Shown one piece after another: positions 27,062-42,000 of a DNA stretch of 64,000 bases. Below the pieces are notes generated by a model, which searched no databases, was not told the DNA's origin, and worked only from the letters and a program-made list of their open reading frames with translations. The stretch comes from Girardinichthys multiradiatus. Taxonomy: Eukaryota; Chordata; Actinopteri; Cyprinodontiformes; Goodeidae. The stretch spans positions 5,921,501-5,985,500 of the forward strand of contig NC_061795.1 in NCBI RefSeq assembly GCF_021462225.1, in the 5' to 3' direction. Numbering within the stretch: the first letter of the stretch is position 1; every line of letters begins with the position of its first letter. The translations under genes and the position numbers were made by a program.

Positions 27062-30000
27062 AATGAATAGTCTTAGAAGAACCTTAATGAGGTCCATGAG
27101 CAGTGATGACTTGAACATCCAGTCTAGCCTCACATCGCTGTCTGCCAGCAGGTCTGCCAGACTTCCCCGTGGACAGTGCTCGACCACCAGAGCTAGAATT
27201 CCTGAATCCACAAACAATCCCAGGTACAGATTCAGGTTCTCATGACGCATCTCACGCAGCTGGAAACAAACACACAAGAACCATGTTGAAACAGTTATCC
27301 AACTTTTAAAGTGTTGAAATGTACTGACAAACTAAAGGTTATATATGTGTTGTATGTACCTTGCTTGGATCCTTTAGCTGTGGAGCTGCGATGTTGTGTG
27401 ATTTGTGTACTTACTGTGTTTCCTCTGTCTGCTCTGTGTATACTGTGTTTGGGTTGTTTATTCATTATGTTCTTAGTCTCTGTGCATTTTGACAGTACAG
27501 AAATTCCTTAAAAATACATAGTTTGTCATATAAATTACCAAAATATTCCCATTTAAACATGTGTATATCTACAATAATATATATTGTTTATAACGTCCGT
27601 AAATGTAATAGTCCTTGAACAAAAAAATGAAAAGGCTTTGTTTATACATTAATAACCTATAATGAACCGAATTTAAATATTCATTAAAAATCCATATTTA
27701 ATCAACAAATTCCCAAAATATTTTTAGATCTCCGTGACTATAGAAGAAACAATATAACTGTTTATTCAAGTGCCTAAGTTCATTACCTTTTCAACCAAAA
27801 ATCATTAACAGTCATATCCATAGTACTTAACCAAATTAAAAACATTATATAAAATATATGGTAATGCTAATAAAAGTCCCTAAACATTCTCAGAAATCCA
27901 TATCTTTATGTGGAATGATATACATTGTCTGTCATGTCTCATTTCAATATTAGTAATAATGACCAAAATTGAAAGATTCATGTAAAATCCATACTTTGTC
28001 AGAACAATCTCAAAATATTTATCAATAACCTCGTTCACATGTAGAATAGGCCAGATGTTCTTCAGCCAGAACAATGTAATGAGTTCATCAAAAGTAATTT
28101 ATAATTGCCATTATTGATTAGCATATATATTTATGAATTAATTGTACACAAGTTGGCAGTCCAAATTGAACCATGTTTATTGGGGATTATAGCCATTGTC
28201 TACTTAAGTAGTGTGCAAAAGTCCACGGCATTTGGCCCAACAGAACTTGAGATACAACTGCTAGGTTTATTAGCAAACATTGCACACTGTAGTGACGCGC
28301 TTTGGGATAGAGCTTTAACTAGAATAGGTAGTTTTCAGGATTATATACAGAACATATCCTGAGGGTTTGGGCTCTCTAGGTACGACGAGTGATTTTTGGG
28401 GAATTGTTTTATAAGTGAAGGGTCGGAGGTACATTTTCACACATAAGCTACGCCCACTTTGCTCAATCATTACCATATTGATAACATATTCTCTAGGTGG
28501 TATCCTGAAGAAATGTACCAAATTTTATAAAAATCCATTCAGCCATTTTGGCTATATACATTTCTCTTGCCTTTAGTGTCCCCTAGGCTTAGATCCCTCT
28601 GAAAATGAGTACATACCTACAGTTTGACCTTATGCACTACTGGTATGAAAATTATTTGTACATCTTAATCTATTTTCAAGTTGGGCCAAAAAAAGTTTTT
28701 TTTTGCTTAAAAAAAGTTTGATTGCAATATAATATATCTGTAATTTTCCCGACAAAATCTTTTAAATTCACTGAGTTCAAAGGTCAAATGTGAGATAGCA
28801 TATAAGCCACGCCCACTTTTAAATTATATTAAAAGTATGTCCTGAGATCAAGGTCTTGAGCATATGGACCAAGTTGCGTGTCAATCCATCAATCCGTTAT
28901 GCAGATATAAACTTCTGGTGCCTATAGCGCCCTTCTATTACTGAATGTGTATCAAACTCAATGTATAGGCACAATAGCTCATTCTCTATCAGGTTCTCCA
29001 ATCTTGTTTGGAAATCATGAAATATAGCAGAGATATAGTCAATTAACTTTTGTGCTAGTTCGCGAATAAAGTTTGTCCGCATGTAGCTTTAACAACTTTT
29101 GAACATTTGACAAAGATTTCATACCATTTTGTCCCGCTAACTCTGTAAATGGTATGTACAGAGTTTTATCTTGATTGAGCTCAAAATGTAGGAGGAGTTG
29201 TGGAAAATAGATTTTGCCGTTGTCGTGACATAGCAAAAAATCTATTTAGGCGGAAGTGGGCGTGGCCAATTACAAAGTGATGCAGAATCATCCAAATGCC
29301 AAACGTCGCTTTCAATAGTGCAACATGTATTGTTCTCTGATGAGTCCACCTTTACTGTTTTCCCCACATCCGGCAGAGTTACGGTGTGGAGAAGCCCCAA
29401 AGAAGCGTACCACCCAGACTGTTGCATGCCCAGAGTGAAGCATGGGGGTGGATCAGTGATGGTTTGGGCTGCCATATCATGGCATTCCCTTGGTCCAATA
29501 CTTGTGCTAGATGGGCGCGTCACTGCCAAGGACTACCGAACCATTCTTGAGGACCATGTGCATCCAATGGTTCAAACATTGTATCCTGAAGGCGGTGCCG
29601 TGTATCAGGATGACAATGCACCAATACACACAGCAAGACTGGTGAAGGATTGGTTTGATGAACATGAAAGTGAAGTTGAACATCTCCCATGGCCTGCACA
29701 GTCACCAGATCTAAATATTATTGAGCCACTTTGGGGTGTTTTGGAGGAGCGAGTCAGGAAACGTTTTCCTCCACCAGTATCACGTAGTGACCTGGCCACT
29801 ATCCTGTAAGAAGAATGGCTTAAAATCCCTCTGACCACTGTGCAGGACTTGTATGTCATTCCCAAGACGAATTGACGCTGTATTGGCCACAAAAGGAGGC
29901 CCTACACCATACTAATAAATTATTGTAGTCTAAAGCCAGGTGTTTCAGTTTCATTGTCCAACCCCTGTATGTACCAAAATGTCAACTCTCTACGACTTAC

Positions 30001-33000
30001 AAGTTGGCCTATCTCACTTTAGCGGGCGATGTAGAGCCGTTTGGCCACGCCCATTTTCAATTCCATTAAAAACCTTAAATTTCACTAGGTCTCTGTAGGT
30101 CTCTGTGTAATCCAATAGAGCTGTTTGGGGGTTGTCAAAGATCAACCATATTCAGTTTGGAGTGTATCGGACCTTCCATTTGGAAGCTACACTCATTTGT
30201 TTATTAGTGGGCGGGGCTAAAGTGATGTCATCAATAAACTGTGTCAACATGTCCATCATTAACTCATGATTATGTATGCTACATTTCAAGTGGACCCAAT
30301 GATGTATGAGGGAGATATAGCCCTTGAAGTGTCCTAGGGGGCGCTGTTGATCCAAATTCCAATGTAATCCAATAGAGGTGTTTAGGGGTTGTCAAAGATC
30401 AGCCATATTCAGTTTGGAATAAATTGGACCATGCATGTGTAATTTAGAGCCAAACGTATGGCCGTGGCGTGACATCAGAATTTGCCACGCCGCCACAGCC
30501 ACACCCTCCAGCCAAGCCAGTTAGTACTGGAGTCTTGGGCCTAATTACAATAGGCCCTTGCAGGCCTTCCTGCTCGGGCCTAATTATGAAAAAACGAAGC
30601 AGAAACAATAGGGTTCCCTGCTCCGCTGGGAGCAGGCGAACGGCCATACCTTGCATGGCCTCGCCCGCACCCGCGGGCTTGGAACCCTAAAAATCTCTAG
30701 TCAAGGGATAATCTCTTGCTATATATGTGTAGTGCATATGCTACAGTAAATTGAACAATTCATACCTGTACTAACTGTTTTTCATGTCACTCTTTGAATT
30801 TCTGTGGAACACTTGTTAATTATGTGTGTGTACGTTTGTGCCTGTGTGTGTGTGTACGTGGGTGTGTTCATCAACTATTTGTGAATCTTATTCATCTGCT
30901 GTGTGACTACTATATGTGTTTTCGTATGATGTTCATTGTACCTGGCTGAATAGATTTTGGGTGTTTTGGGTGACAGAGGTTGTTGTCTTTTCAAAAGGAA
31001 TTTTCTTCAGCCAAACCCAGTCTCCCTGGAAACAAACCAACCAATCAAAGCAGAATTAATGTGATGGCAAAAGCAAACAAAATGAAACAGATATAAATAA
31101 CTTTAGAGATACTTAACCATACAATACCTCCATAGTTACACCCCCACCCGAAGAAAAACAGCAGTTTTAAAATAAATGAAACTTTTTTTCACAGTAATAC
31201 ATTCTTTCAGTGAAAATGTTTCTTAAGTCAAAACATTAATTTGAGCGCATTTTTTTCATTAGGTAAAAATGCAAAGATTTATTTATGAATTTATGTATTT
31301 ATTTAATGCCCAGTGTAAAACATATTAGCACATCTAACAACTCCTATGAAGAACCTGTAACTGAAATATTCTTTTGAATTTACATAGTCTCTAGGTACTG
31401 TAGATCAGAATGTTTAGGAACTTTATATTTATAATTCAATTTTCCCTAAAGTATAAATATAATGTGACACAGGGGCAGACAGTGTTGATTTCTGTAGGTC
31501 AGTAAATGCCAAAAGGACAATAGTTTATCGCTTTAACACTTACAGTCAGAGCAACAATTAAAAAGGTTTAAAACAAATGGGAGTGAGTCAAACAAGGACA
31601 CAAATCTATTATGGAACCATGCAAAGCATAGATGGTAGGACAGGTTTAAAACAAACCCTCTAAAACTCATTGTTGTAAGAACTGCAGGAAAGAGTGACAT
31701 CTTTGGCTTAATAAGTGTGTATAACAACCATTACTCTAAGACTGATTTGGAAGGCATTTTAGGAAAAAGCTTTTTTATGTTCTACTGTCACAAATGTAAA
31801 CTGAGTGGAGTTTGCTAAATGCTACTAAAAATACAAGCAAGTTTTTGGTTTCAAACACTCAAACTAGGGCTGATATCAAACAAATCATTAATATGTGGAA
31901 ATGCACTTGAGGCCTACTTCTAGATATGATGCTGTGGGCATGTTTTTCTTCAAAAAGCTCCTGGAAACCACATCACAGATTTATTAAAGTATGAATAATT
32001 AATAAATATAGGTAAGTTCTGAAAAACAAAATGAGAAATGGAACGTCATTGGGTCTTTTAGCAGGGTAAAGATCCAAAACATGTGGGGAATCAACACCAA
32101 TTCCACCAAAAAGAAAAATTAAACCATGGCTATCTAGGTCTCCCGAAACTAATTCATGGAAAAACTTGTATGGTACTGGCTATTTTGTATAAATGTATTA
32201 TTTTTAAAGTGGATTTTTTTCCCTTAATAGGTCATTTTAATGGGTTTTACACATCTTTACCAGTGATCCCAATAACACAGATGCATACAAACACAAGTAC
32301 CTCTAATATCCCAATGTTGGAACTCTCAGGTGTTGTCAGGATGTAACTTCTGGCAATCGAGCGGAGCGGAGTTTTAATTTCCAAAAGACTCCTCATGATC
32401 GACTCGTCATTTAATTTCTGGAAACAAACAGTTAGCTTGTAAATATCAAACTTATGTGGTATACCCTAAGGTGAGATCTTGTATTTCTATCTCTGAAAAA
32501 AAAACTTGTAATTATTTGTTGTCTATCCTTGATTAGTTTTTTTCCTAAATCAACACTATATAAGATTAAATTGCAAAGGAGACATTAAACATTATAAATA
32601 TATGGCATATATAATTATGTTATTGGTTTTAACCTATGCAAATTGTTCTTATTTTGGCATACTGCACTGACATTTAATTCATTCAGAAGCTTTAAAGAGC
32701 TTTATAGAATGCCATCCGTTTTATTCTTTTAATAACAGTTGGTGTCATTTTTTTCCATAAAAAATGATTAATTAGGACTTTAACATTTCAGAAGAAAGGT
32801 ATTTATACCAATGGTGGATATTTATAAGAAAATGTCTTCTTTTTCTGTAAATTGTCATTGGAGTTATTTGCTGTGATGTGCGCACCTAAAAGAATTGTTC
32901 AACAAAATGAAAAACAACTGAATATTTTGTAAAATAGTTTTTCAACTCCTCTACCTTTGCCTAAATAGTTTGGCTGCAATAAGAAAAACAATATATATAT

Positions 33001-36000
33001 ATTTGTTTTATATAAATAAAAAAAAACATTCTGTTCAATTTCTGTAGAACAATGTGCCAGCTTACTTATTTTAGTTGCTCTACATCGTTTGCTTTTTGTG
33101 TTTTTCAGCCCATAGTTCATATTAGATTATGTTAGAAGACATCTTCCCAAGAACAATGTTAAAGGAAAGTTTGCAATGTTAAAGCAGTTTAACTCTATTT
33201 TGGTGTATTTTAAACAAAGGCATGCATGGCTTTCTAACCATGTTTCAAATAGTAACAAAAACAGTTTCTGACCTTTTTACTAACTTGAGTGTCGATGAAC
33301 ACAATGTCGTCCATGGTCAGGATTAATTTGGTGACGTTGGCTGTTCTCTTGTACTTCCTATGCACATAAAGACGATTCAAAGCATTTGTTATTCTGATCA
33401 GACTTAACAAAATAAATCTATTCATTTTTATTCAATTTATGATATTTATAATAATTTATATCTTCTGATTACAGTTTGTAGCAAAAAAAAAAAAAAAAAA
33501 AAACATTATCTTGCAAGCCAGTTAAAAAACTAAACACGAGGTTTCAAAAAATGTATGTTTTGGCAGGAACAAGTATTGGACATACTGCCTAGCTGTACCT
33601 ATGAATTATTAGCTGAACTTGTGAATTTATTCAACTACAAAAACAAGAATGTCTATCAATCTTATTGGGAATGATATGAATACGGAGGATACTGGGATAG
33701 CAGGGTGCAGTGGGACAGAAGCAGAATAGAGGCAAGTGAAGCTGCTCGATAGCAAGGCTATTGGCTACACCTGACAGACCACCAATCCTGTCTGTTTTTC
33801 TTGCCAGTCTCTGGCCCTTGAACAATGAATTGAACTTTATTTGATTGACACTGGGGTCCTCCTGAGAAATAATGAACTGTGCTGCGCCCTGCTTAACAAA
33901 ATAGGCTAACATGCCTTTCAGATGCATGGCTTTCTACTACTAAATTGTTTGGAAAAACTCATAGCACAAACTGTGCTCTGGTGATCAGCCACTGTTCTAA
34001 AGCAATGACGCACTTAAATGAGAATTGCTGGCCACACTATCTCCCTCATGAGTACACAGGAATGTTTGACATTTACAACCTGTCGGATCAACATCAACGA
34101 ATTGCTAAAGTAGTCATACAACAAGATCTGTCAGTTCTAGAATAAGCATGATTTTTCTAGACTCCACTTTCCAGTGCTCCCTATCTCCTAGAAAAAGGGC
34201 TTCCAGCATCATAGAAGATGCCACCCTCCCAGCAGGACCCTTCCCCTCAGGTAGGAAGCTGTAGAGCATCAGCTGCTGAGTTACCAGACAGAGAAACAGC
34301 ATCTTAGCAAAGGTTGTTGAGCTTTGGTCATTGATTAATTTGGGTAATGTGAGGTTACATGACATTTGATGACCAACTCCTAAACTTTTGTTAATACCTT
34401 TAAAATGACAGAGGTACAAACAAAAATGCTTGCAGGCCGAATCATCGGCAGCAATAATGTAGTAGAAACATTTGACACCATTTTTGTTGGATCTGTAGAA
34501 TATATCCACACACAAGTCAAGATGTACAGTACTGTGCAAAAGTTTTAGGCAGGTGTGAAAAAAATTATGTAAACAAAGAATGCTTTCAAAAATGGAAGTG
34601 TTAATCATTTATTTTCATCAATCAACAAAATGCAGAGAATAAACAAAAGAGAAATCTAAATCAAATCAATATTTGGTGTGACCACCCTTTGCCTTCAAAA
34701 CAGCATCAATTTTTCTAGGTACACTTGTACACAGTTTTTGAAGGAACTCGGCTGGTAGGTTGTTCTAAATATCTTGGAGAACAAACCGCAGATCTAATGT
34801 GGATGTAGGCTTCCTCACATCCTTCTGTCTCTTCATGTAATCCCAGACACACTCAATGATGTTGGGATCAGGGCTCTTCCAGTAATTCTTGTTCTTCTTT
34901 ACGCTGAAGATATTTCTTAATGACTTTGGCTGTATGTTTGGGTTCGCTCACTTAGCATTTAGTAAATAGATAAAAATAAACAATCATTTATATTTCTGAA
35001 ATAATTCTTTGTTTACAGCATGTTTTCACAGCTGCCTAAAACATTTGCACAGTACTGTATGTAGCACATAGTTTGAATAATATGATAGGAAATTTGGCTA
35101 AATTACAACACGATTTGCAAAATAAGTGAATAAGCGAGAATAAGTGTAATACTCGGTGTGATCTTTACACATTAAATAGATAAATAGGGGTCATGTCCTC
35201 TGTAAAAACCTATACTTGTGCCTCGTGTAGTCTGCATATACATCCACAAGTCTGTATTAGAATACTGTAGTAAAAGGAAAAAAAATAGATGTAATATTAT
35301 ATCAGCCACGCTGAATGGTAAAAATGGTGTTGGCATCAGAAATAACCGCTGTCATTTTTTCTTTTTTAATTCATAGTCTGACATCTCTGCACTGCAAAGG
35401 AGCACCTTTTTAATCTCCTTGTACATTTGCATAATGACAGTAAACTTATTCTATTCTAAAACCGAGAGGTTGCGCCCAATCAGACTAACCAAGGCTTAAT
35501 CAACTGGGTTAAAGCTTGGTTGCTTTGTTTTTATTCACCGTCATATTCTTTAATCTTCCAGCAATATATTTTTTTGAACTTCTCACAACCAACAGCTTCT
35601 GAGAACTCAGAGTAACCTGCCTTTGCAGATGGCACTTGTGGCATTTTCAGCCAACAGACTTAAAGTCCAGGGCTGATGGAACTACTCTGGTACTATTTCT
35701 GCTGAATTCCTCGTTCCTTCACAAACATTACCTAAAGTTAAGACAAGTATTCAGAAAAGCTTACATTTCTGTGGAAACCTTGATTACATTTCAGAGAGAG
35801 TTCTGATAACAGCCATACTGATCAAGTTACATCTTTAATCAACTAAAGCCAATTTGAATTTGAATAAATAATTAAATCTGACTGCACTGTTTGATGGTTA
35901 GGTACATACAATTAATCCTAACTTAAAATCTGTATGATTCGATTTAATTGACTTTGTGAAGTGCCTTTAGACGACATGTTGTGAATTAGCGCTATATAAA

Positions 36001-39000
36001 TAAAATTGAATTGAATTGAAATAAAGAGAATCTCAATGGTCATGTTTAATTCCCCTGAGAATTGCCCTTTAAGTAGTAATATTTCATATTTGTTCTCAGC
36101 ATGCCAGAAAGCATAAACCGAAACAGCTTTATTTGATTCAGTATGAAATACTGTTTTCTGTGTTGATACTTTTTTGTTATTTGACATTGTGGTAATAATA
36201 TCAGTATGCATGACAAAAATGTGTTGTTTGTTTAATTAAGAGCTAAAAAGAAATGTGACAAGATATTATTTGTGCTATACTGGAGGAAGGGATCACATAA
36301 CTCAGTCTTAAGAGTTAAAAACATTTGAGCTGTAGGCTAATCACGGTTTTCTCCATAACATCAGAGATAAAGTTTAGCTTATTTAAAAACAGTAAAACTG
36401 TCAGTTTTTAAGAAAGAATTGTAATTTCCAAACAGGATTTCACACTCATGTAGTAGCTGCTCAGTGACTATGTTTGTTAGTAGCACAAAGAAGATGCAGC
36501 GCTGACAGAATATTTCTGAGTCATATAAGAGATGGATAACATGAAATTGCAAAAACGAAATGTCCTTAATTCACAAATAACAACAATAAAACGATCAATA
36601 CATAACAATTCTCCTGGACTAGTATATTATTTGTTCAGTTATTATACAGTATGTGGCTTCATGGCTTATTTGGTTTAAGTGCTTGAACAGTCATTGAGAG
36701 AACTCAGTTTTCTCTTTTTAAATCCATATCAATGTTGACTAAAACAGATCTAAATTTAAACCTCTAATAAATGTCTAAAACCAAATCTAAAGTTTGAAGA
36801 AATGTTTACTTTTAAACTAAATATCTACCAAATTTAGCTTAGATGTCTAAGAACCATTTAGACATTATTTAGATACACTTCTCAAAAAAATGTAGGATAT
36901 TTGGCTTTTGGGTGAAATGTCAGGATGAAGCTAAAATGCACTATATAACCTTTACAGGTCAACTTAATGTGACCTTCTCTAAACGTTTGAATGCCTTTGA
37001 AGTCCAACGGTTCAATGTTTCAGTACTTTTTGCACAACTTGCTGTTCTATAAATAGAGCTTAATGACAAAGTTAACAGGATATGTTTGATGCATTAATCA
37101 ACCAATTCATTTCCTGGTTCTATCAGAACTGGTTTTTAAACAGTTCTCCTCATCATCACATTCTGACATCATGAGAACAAGATGACCCGTAACAAATGAG
37201 CAACAGTACCTCATCATTGCGAGGCTTCAAACAGGATGTTGTCAGATGGAAGAGACCACTGAGCTTAGAGTGTCACTGAGAATCATCAGCAGGTTGCAAC
37301 AGAGAGTGGAAGAGTCACAGAAAGTCATAGAAGTGGACGTCCTTTGGCTACAACCCACACTGATGACCACTTCATTTTTAACAGAGCCCTGCAGAACCAG
37401 ATGATGAAGGCCATTGAATTCCAGGCACATAAGGGGGTGAGAGGCATCCAAGTGTCACCTTAGACCATTAGAAACCATTTACATCAGAGTAGTCTGCATG
37501 CTAGATGACCTACAAGGGTACCTGACCACACAACCAGGCACAGACATCATCATCTTGCCTGGACCGTGGAGCATTTATGCTGGATGAGGGACCAGTGGGC
37601 CTCATTGCTGTTCTCTGATGAAAAAGTTTCACACTGAGCAGAAATGATGGCCGCCAACCATGTTGGAGACGTCAAGGATAGCTCTATGCATCAGCCACTG
37701 TGTCTAGTCAATACAAAACTGTCTTCACACTTTGTAAATTGTACAGTGATTAGACCATACTACCTAAATAACATCATTAATCCAGTCATTGTTCTGCATG
37801 AACAACACAGGCCTAATTTCATCTTAATGCTCCAGCTCATCGAGGGACTATTGGAATGTCTACTTGAGACCCATTTGTCTAAATAAATAGTTTGAGATGA
37901 GGAAATCAACATCACATGCTTCTACTTAAATGCCCTGCTTTTATGATATAATATCACCATAGCATAAACAATTTCTATAAATTTCACCCAAAAACCAAAT
38001 ATCCCTAAGGTTTTGTGAGTAGTGTATCTAAAGTAGAAACACAGAGAAGATGCAGTGTGATAGAATACCTCTGGGGCATATGAGAAATGGACAATTTATA
38101 ATTGTCAAAAAATCCTTAATTCTTTCATAACAATAAAACCATAATTAAGGTACAACTAGTGTCCTAAGATGTTCTGTGGGTTTTCTTGATAAAACTGTTT
38201 GAACAGTAATAGAGAGGTTCAGCATCTCAGACTAGCTGACTTCATTTTATTGCATTTGAATGTCAGCTACAACCCTAATAAACATCTAAAACCAATTCTA
38301 GTTATTGAAAGAAGTTTCACTTTTAAACCGTATTTAATCTAAACGTCTATGAACCATTCAATCATTACATAGTTGTACCTTCATCTAAAACATGTTCAGT
38401 GGGTAGTAATACAGAATTCATACAGCAGAGAACTAACGAGGCACAAAATTATTCTAAAGAAAATATTAAAACATGTTAACTGTTATTATTTGAATAGATA
38501 AGAAAGAATACCATACAGAACTTTTGAATGATAATAGATGTCAAAGAAATATGGAAGGTTTTAAATTGCATTGTTAAAACTGGTTATACACAAATGTTTA
38601 CCTTACATTTTACCACTCTAGATGGTTAATTGCTTCAACAACGTTTGGTCAATGTTAGGCCTGCACTGGTAGAAAGACTTTCTGACTCAAAACCATCTAT
38701 AGAAATCAACTCTACTGTTACAAATCTGAGCCCCAAGTTACTAACAACAGTGGAGGAGAAAGAAATTGTTGGAATGTGTCTTAAAACATGTCATGTTTTA
38801 CACAATATTTGATGCTCATTTTGTACATCGTTTAAACCTGGGCTGGCGTTTTGCTGCTTGTGGTAAATGATTTGTTTATATTTAGGCAATCCTAAAAACA
38901 TTAAAAACCCTTTAATAATTGGTATAGGTAAAGTTGAAAATAGGTTTTAATCTCAATTATATTTAAACATAGCACAAAAAGGTAAAGGAAATGTTTGTTT

Positions 39001-42000
39001 GTTTGATTGTTTATTGTATCAATGCTTCTAGGTAATAAATCTTTCTGTTTAAAAGTTGTTTTACTTCCATATATGTGCCAGATTTGTATGGAATTATTCA
39101 TTTTTGGGTTGAGCATCGGGGTGATCATTTGTGTTGCACCCATGAATAAGTTGCCAAATCTTTGTCAGTTCCAAACAGTTCTTGGTTAAAACATTGTGAT
39201 GGTGTCAAGCAGCATCTTCCTCAATGGAAAAACAAAGCTTGTCATCCTTGGGGGCAATCTCAATGCAAGAGAGATATCAAGATTAGATTCTGCACCCAGC
39301 TGAAATTCCATATCTCCATTCTTAATGATGAAACTCTATTCAGAAAAGATGTTAATGCTTGTCCCCACAGAGCAGGGTTAATCAGAGGAGGAGACGCTAT
39401 AGCCAGTCCTGACCTAAAACACAAATCTTAGTGAAAGAATGGGATGCATTTTTACAGGAGTGTGTGACTAAGATGGTGACCAGCATCAGGAGCAGGTACC
39501 ATGCTTTTGTGGCTGTCTGTGTATGGTTTTCCCACACACTCTGAAGCCCCTGTTTTATTTATTGGATAAATTGCAAAATGACCAAGATGCCACCACTCAT
39601 TATTACAGTGTTTTCACATAAAGCTGTCTGGCTTTGGTGTAAAGGATATGCCAGGTGTTTCATGGCTGTAACCTGCATATTTAACTCAGTTCATAAAGGC
39701 ATTTTCTCTATAAATATGGGATCATTTAAAAACAAATAAACAGCCTTTTTATTACTATCAGATTTATTGCTAAGAGCAATGTTACAAAAACAAAAAAATA
39801 CAGCACCAAACATAAATGGCCATAGATTTTGTGCTCTGTAAATATATATATAACTTTAACAGAGACCTATACAATATAACATAAAAAAGCTAAAAAGTAA
39901 AGGAAATAAAGAAAAAGTGAAGTGTTGGTGTGTGGGTGTGTGTGTGTATACCTATACCTGAAAAAAAAGAAAAAAGCTGCAGTCAGACCACAAAGCAACA
40001 GGAAGATAAAAAACAGTGTCACTGAATCCACACCTGAAAGAGAGAAAATGTCTTCAGATCAACTAAGATTTCTGGGTCCTCTTCATTCATAGGCAGATTT
40101 CTACAAAAACTAAAGTATCACATTTTCTGACATCACAGACAGTAGGGGAATACCTGACCTTAAAATCACCTCATGACCCCCACAAAAACAAAGATTTAAT
40201 TCAGGGAACCTCTGGAATCTACTGTCTCCTTGTGTCATTAACCCTACCTCCGCTGCAAGCTTCTTCTGGACTGAACCAACAAAAGCTGGCTTTGGGGGGT
40301 TTTCCTCCTGGAAAGAAGAATGACCGGCTCAGAGGTGTCAGACCTCCAACCATTCCATCCATGTGTTTCGGTCCAAGTGAATGTGTCGGCACGAGACGGT
40401 CGCCTTCACTGTCCAACACCACATATTTGGCCTGAAGGCCAACCCCACCTTTACCTCCATATAAAACCTGTTTAAAGCAAATAAGAAATAAAGGCCAGTG
40501 GTAAATTGAATGTCACAGTTGTTGAGGAGTGATGTAAAATACAATGTAAGACAAAAAAAAAAAAAGCAGAAGGCTGACGCTTTAATAGGATAATGCCTGT
40601 TTGTAAGGTATTTGTATGCAAAACATAAAGGTGACTAAACACAACTTTACTAGATTTATTTTCTTAGAGATGACTCTGAACAGCTTGAAGACACAAATTT
40701 AACTCTTCTTTTTGTCGTTGTCTTCCGCCTCATCCAGGACCGAGTCGTAGGGGCTGCAGACTCAGCAGAGATACCTAAACATCCCCATCTCCTCCAGCTC
40801 CTCCAGGGGGATCCCAAGGTGTTCCCAGGCCAGCCGAGAGACATAGTCCCTCCAGCGTGTCCTGGGCCATGTCCTGGGCCTCCTCCCAGTGGGACGTGCC
40901 TGGAACACCTCCCGAGGAAGGCGTCCAGGAGGTATCCAATACAGATTCCCGAGCCACCTCAACTCACTCCTCTCACTGTGGAGGAGCAGCGGCTCTACTC
41001 TGAGCTCCTCCCAGATGGCCGAGCTCCTTACCCTATCTTTAAGGGAGTGCTCTGCCGCTTGTATCCGGGATCTCATTCTTTTGGTCATGACCCAAAGTTC
41101 ATGCCCATAGGTGAGGGTAGGAACATAGACCGACCGGTAAATCGAGAGCTTCGCTTTTCAGCTCAGCTCTCTCCTCACCACAATGGACCAGCACAGCGTC
41201 TCCATTACTGCGGCAGACGCACCAATCCGTCTGTCAATCTCCTGCTCCATTCTCCTTCTCCATCCCCTCACTAGTAAACAAGACCCCAAGATACTTGAAC
41301 TCTTCCACTTGAGGCAGGAACTCCACTCCAAGCCACTCTTCTTTTCTTCAGGTCTACAGGAATTTTGTAACTTGTTTAAATTTAAAACAATCTTTCTTAA
41401 AGTGTGGAAATATACCCATAACTGAGCTGTTATGTACTGTACTTTTCTTATAAAGTACAGTTCTCACTACATGTACATTATTGGCTGTGTTTTAATTTAT
41501 CAAAGGCAATTCAGTGTTTTATTCCATTATTGTTTTTACGTGCTTGAGATTTAACTCAGCCAACCCTAAAACAGACTGCTGCTTGCTTTGAAAAATAAAA
41601 GGTTTTAAATTTTATTACTATTAAAAAGATTCTACTCTTTGTTTATCCACTACTGAAGCAACATTTATATTATAAAATAAATATGCATCATTGTCTGAAC
41701 TTCTAAATCTAATGCCGGCAAACATTTATGTTTGTAATACCAGTCAATATAAATAATGCAAAGGTTTACTTAATTATAGATTATAAAAGAAATTATTATT
41801 TTAAAAACAAAAATACTCAAATACAAATTTTAATTTCATCAAAATGAGCACAGTTAGGGACATCCTATGCAACAGCCGGCCCTAAAAATAAGCAGTATTA
41901 TGGTCCAAAACTTTTGCACAGGATGCAAACTTTGTTGAGACAGAGGAAAACTAACTCATAATAAATAACACAATCTTAACTTTTCAACAGTTCCAGAAAT

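Noticed and set aside
26886..27277. Long frames on both strands across the (TA)n array
   Set aside because: The Tyr/Ile runs are translated microsatellite. Only the part at 27083-27259 is real coding sequence (exon 13).
25972..30355. Matching 68-91 codon frames in the two gcgccccct repeats
   Set aside because: They match only because the DNA repeat is the same; no start context, motif or continued frame.
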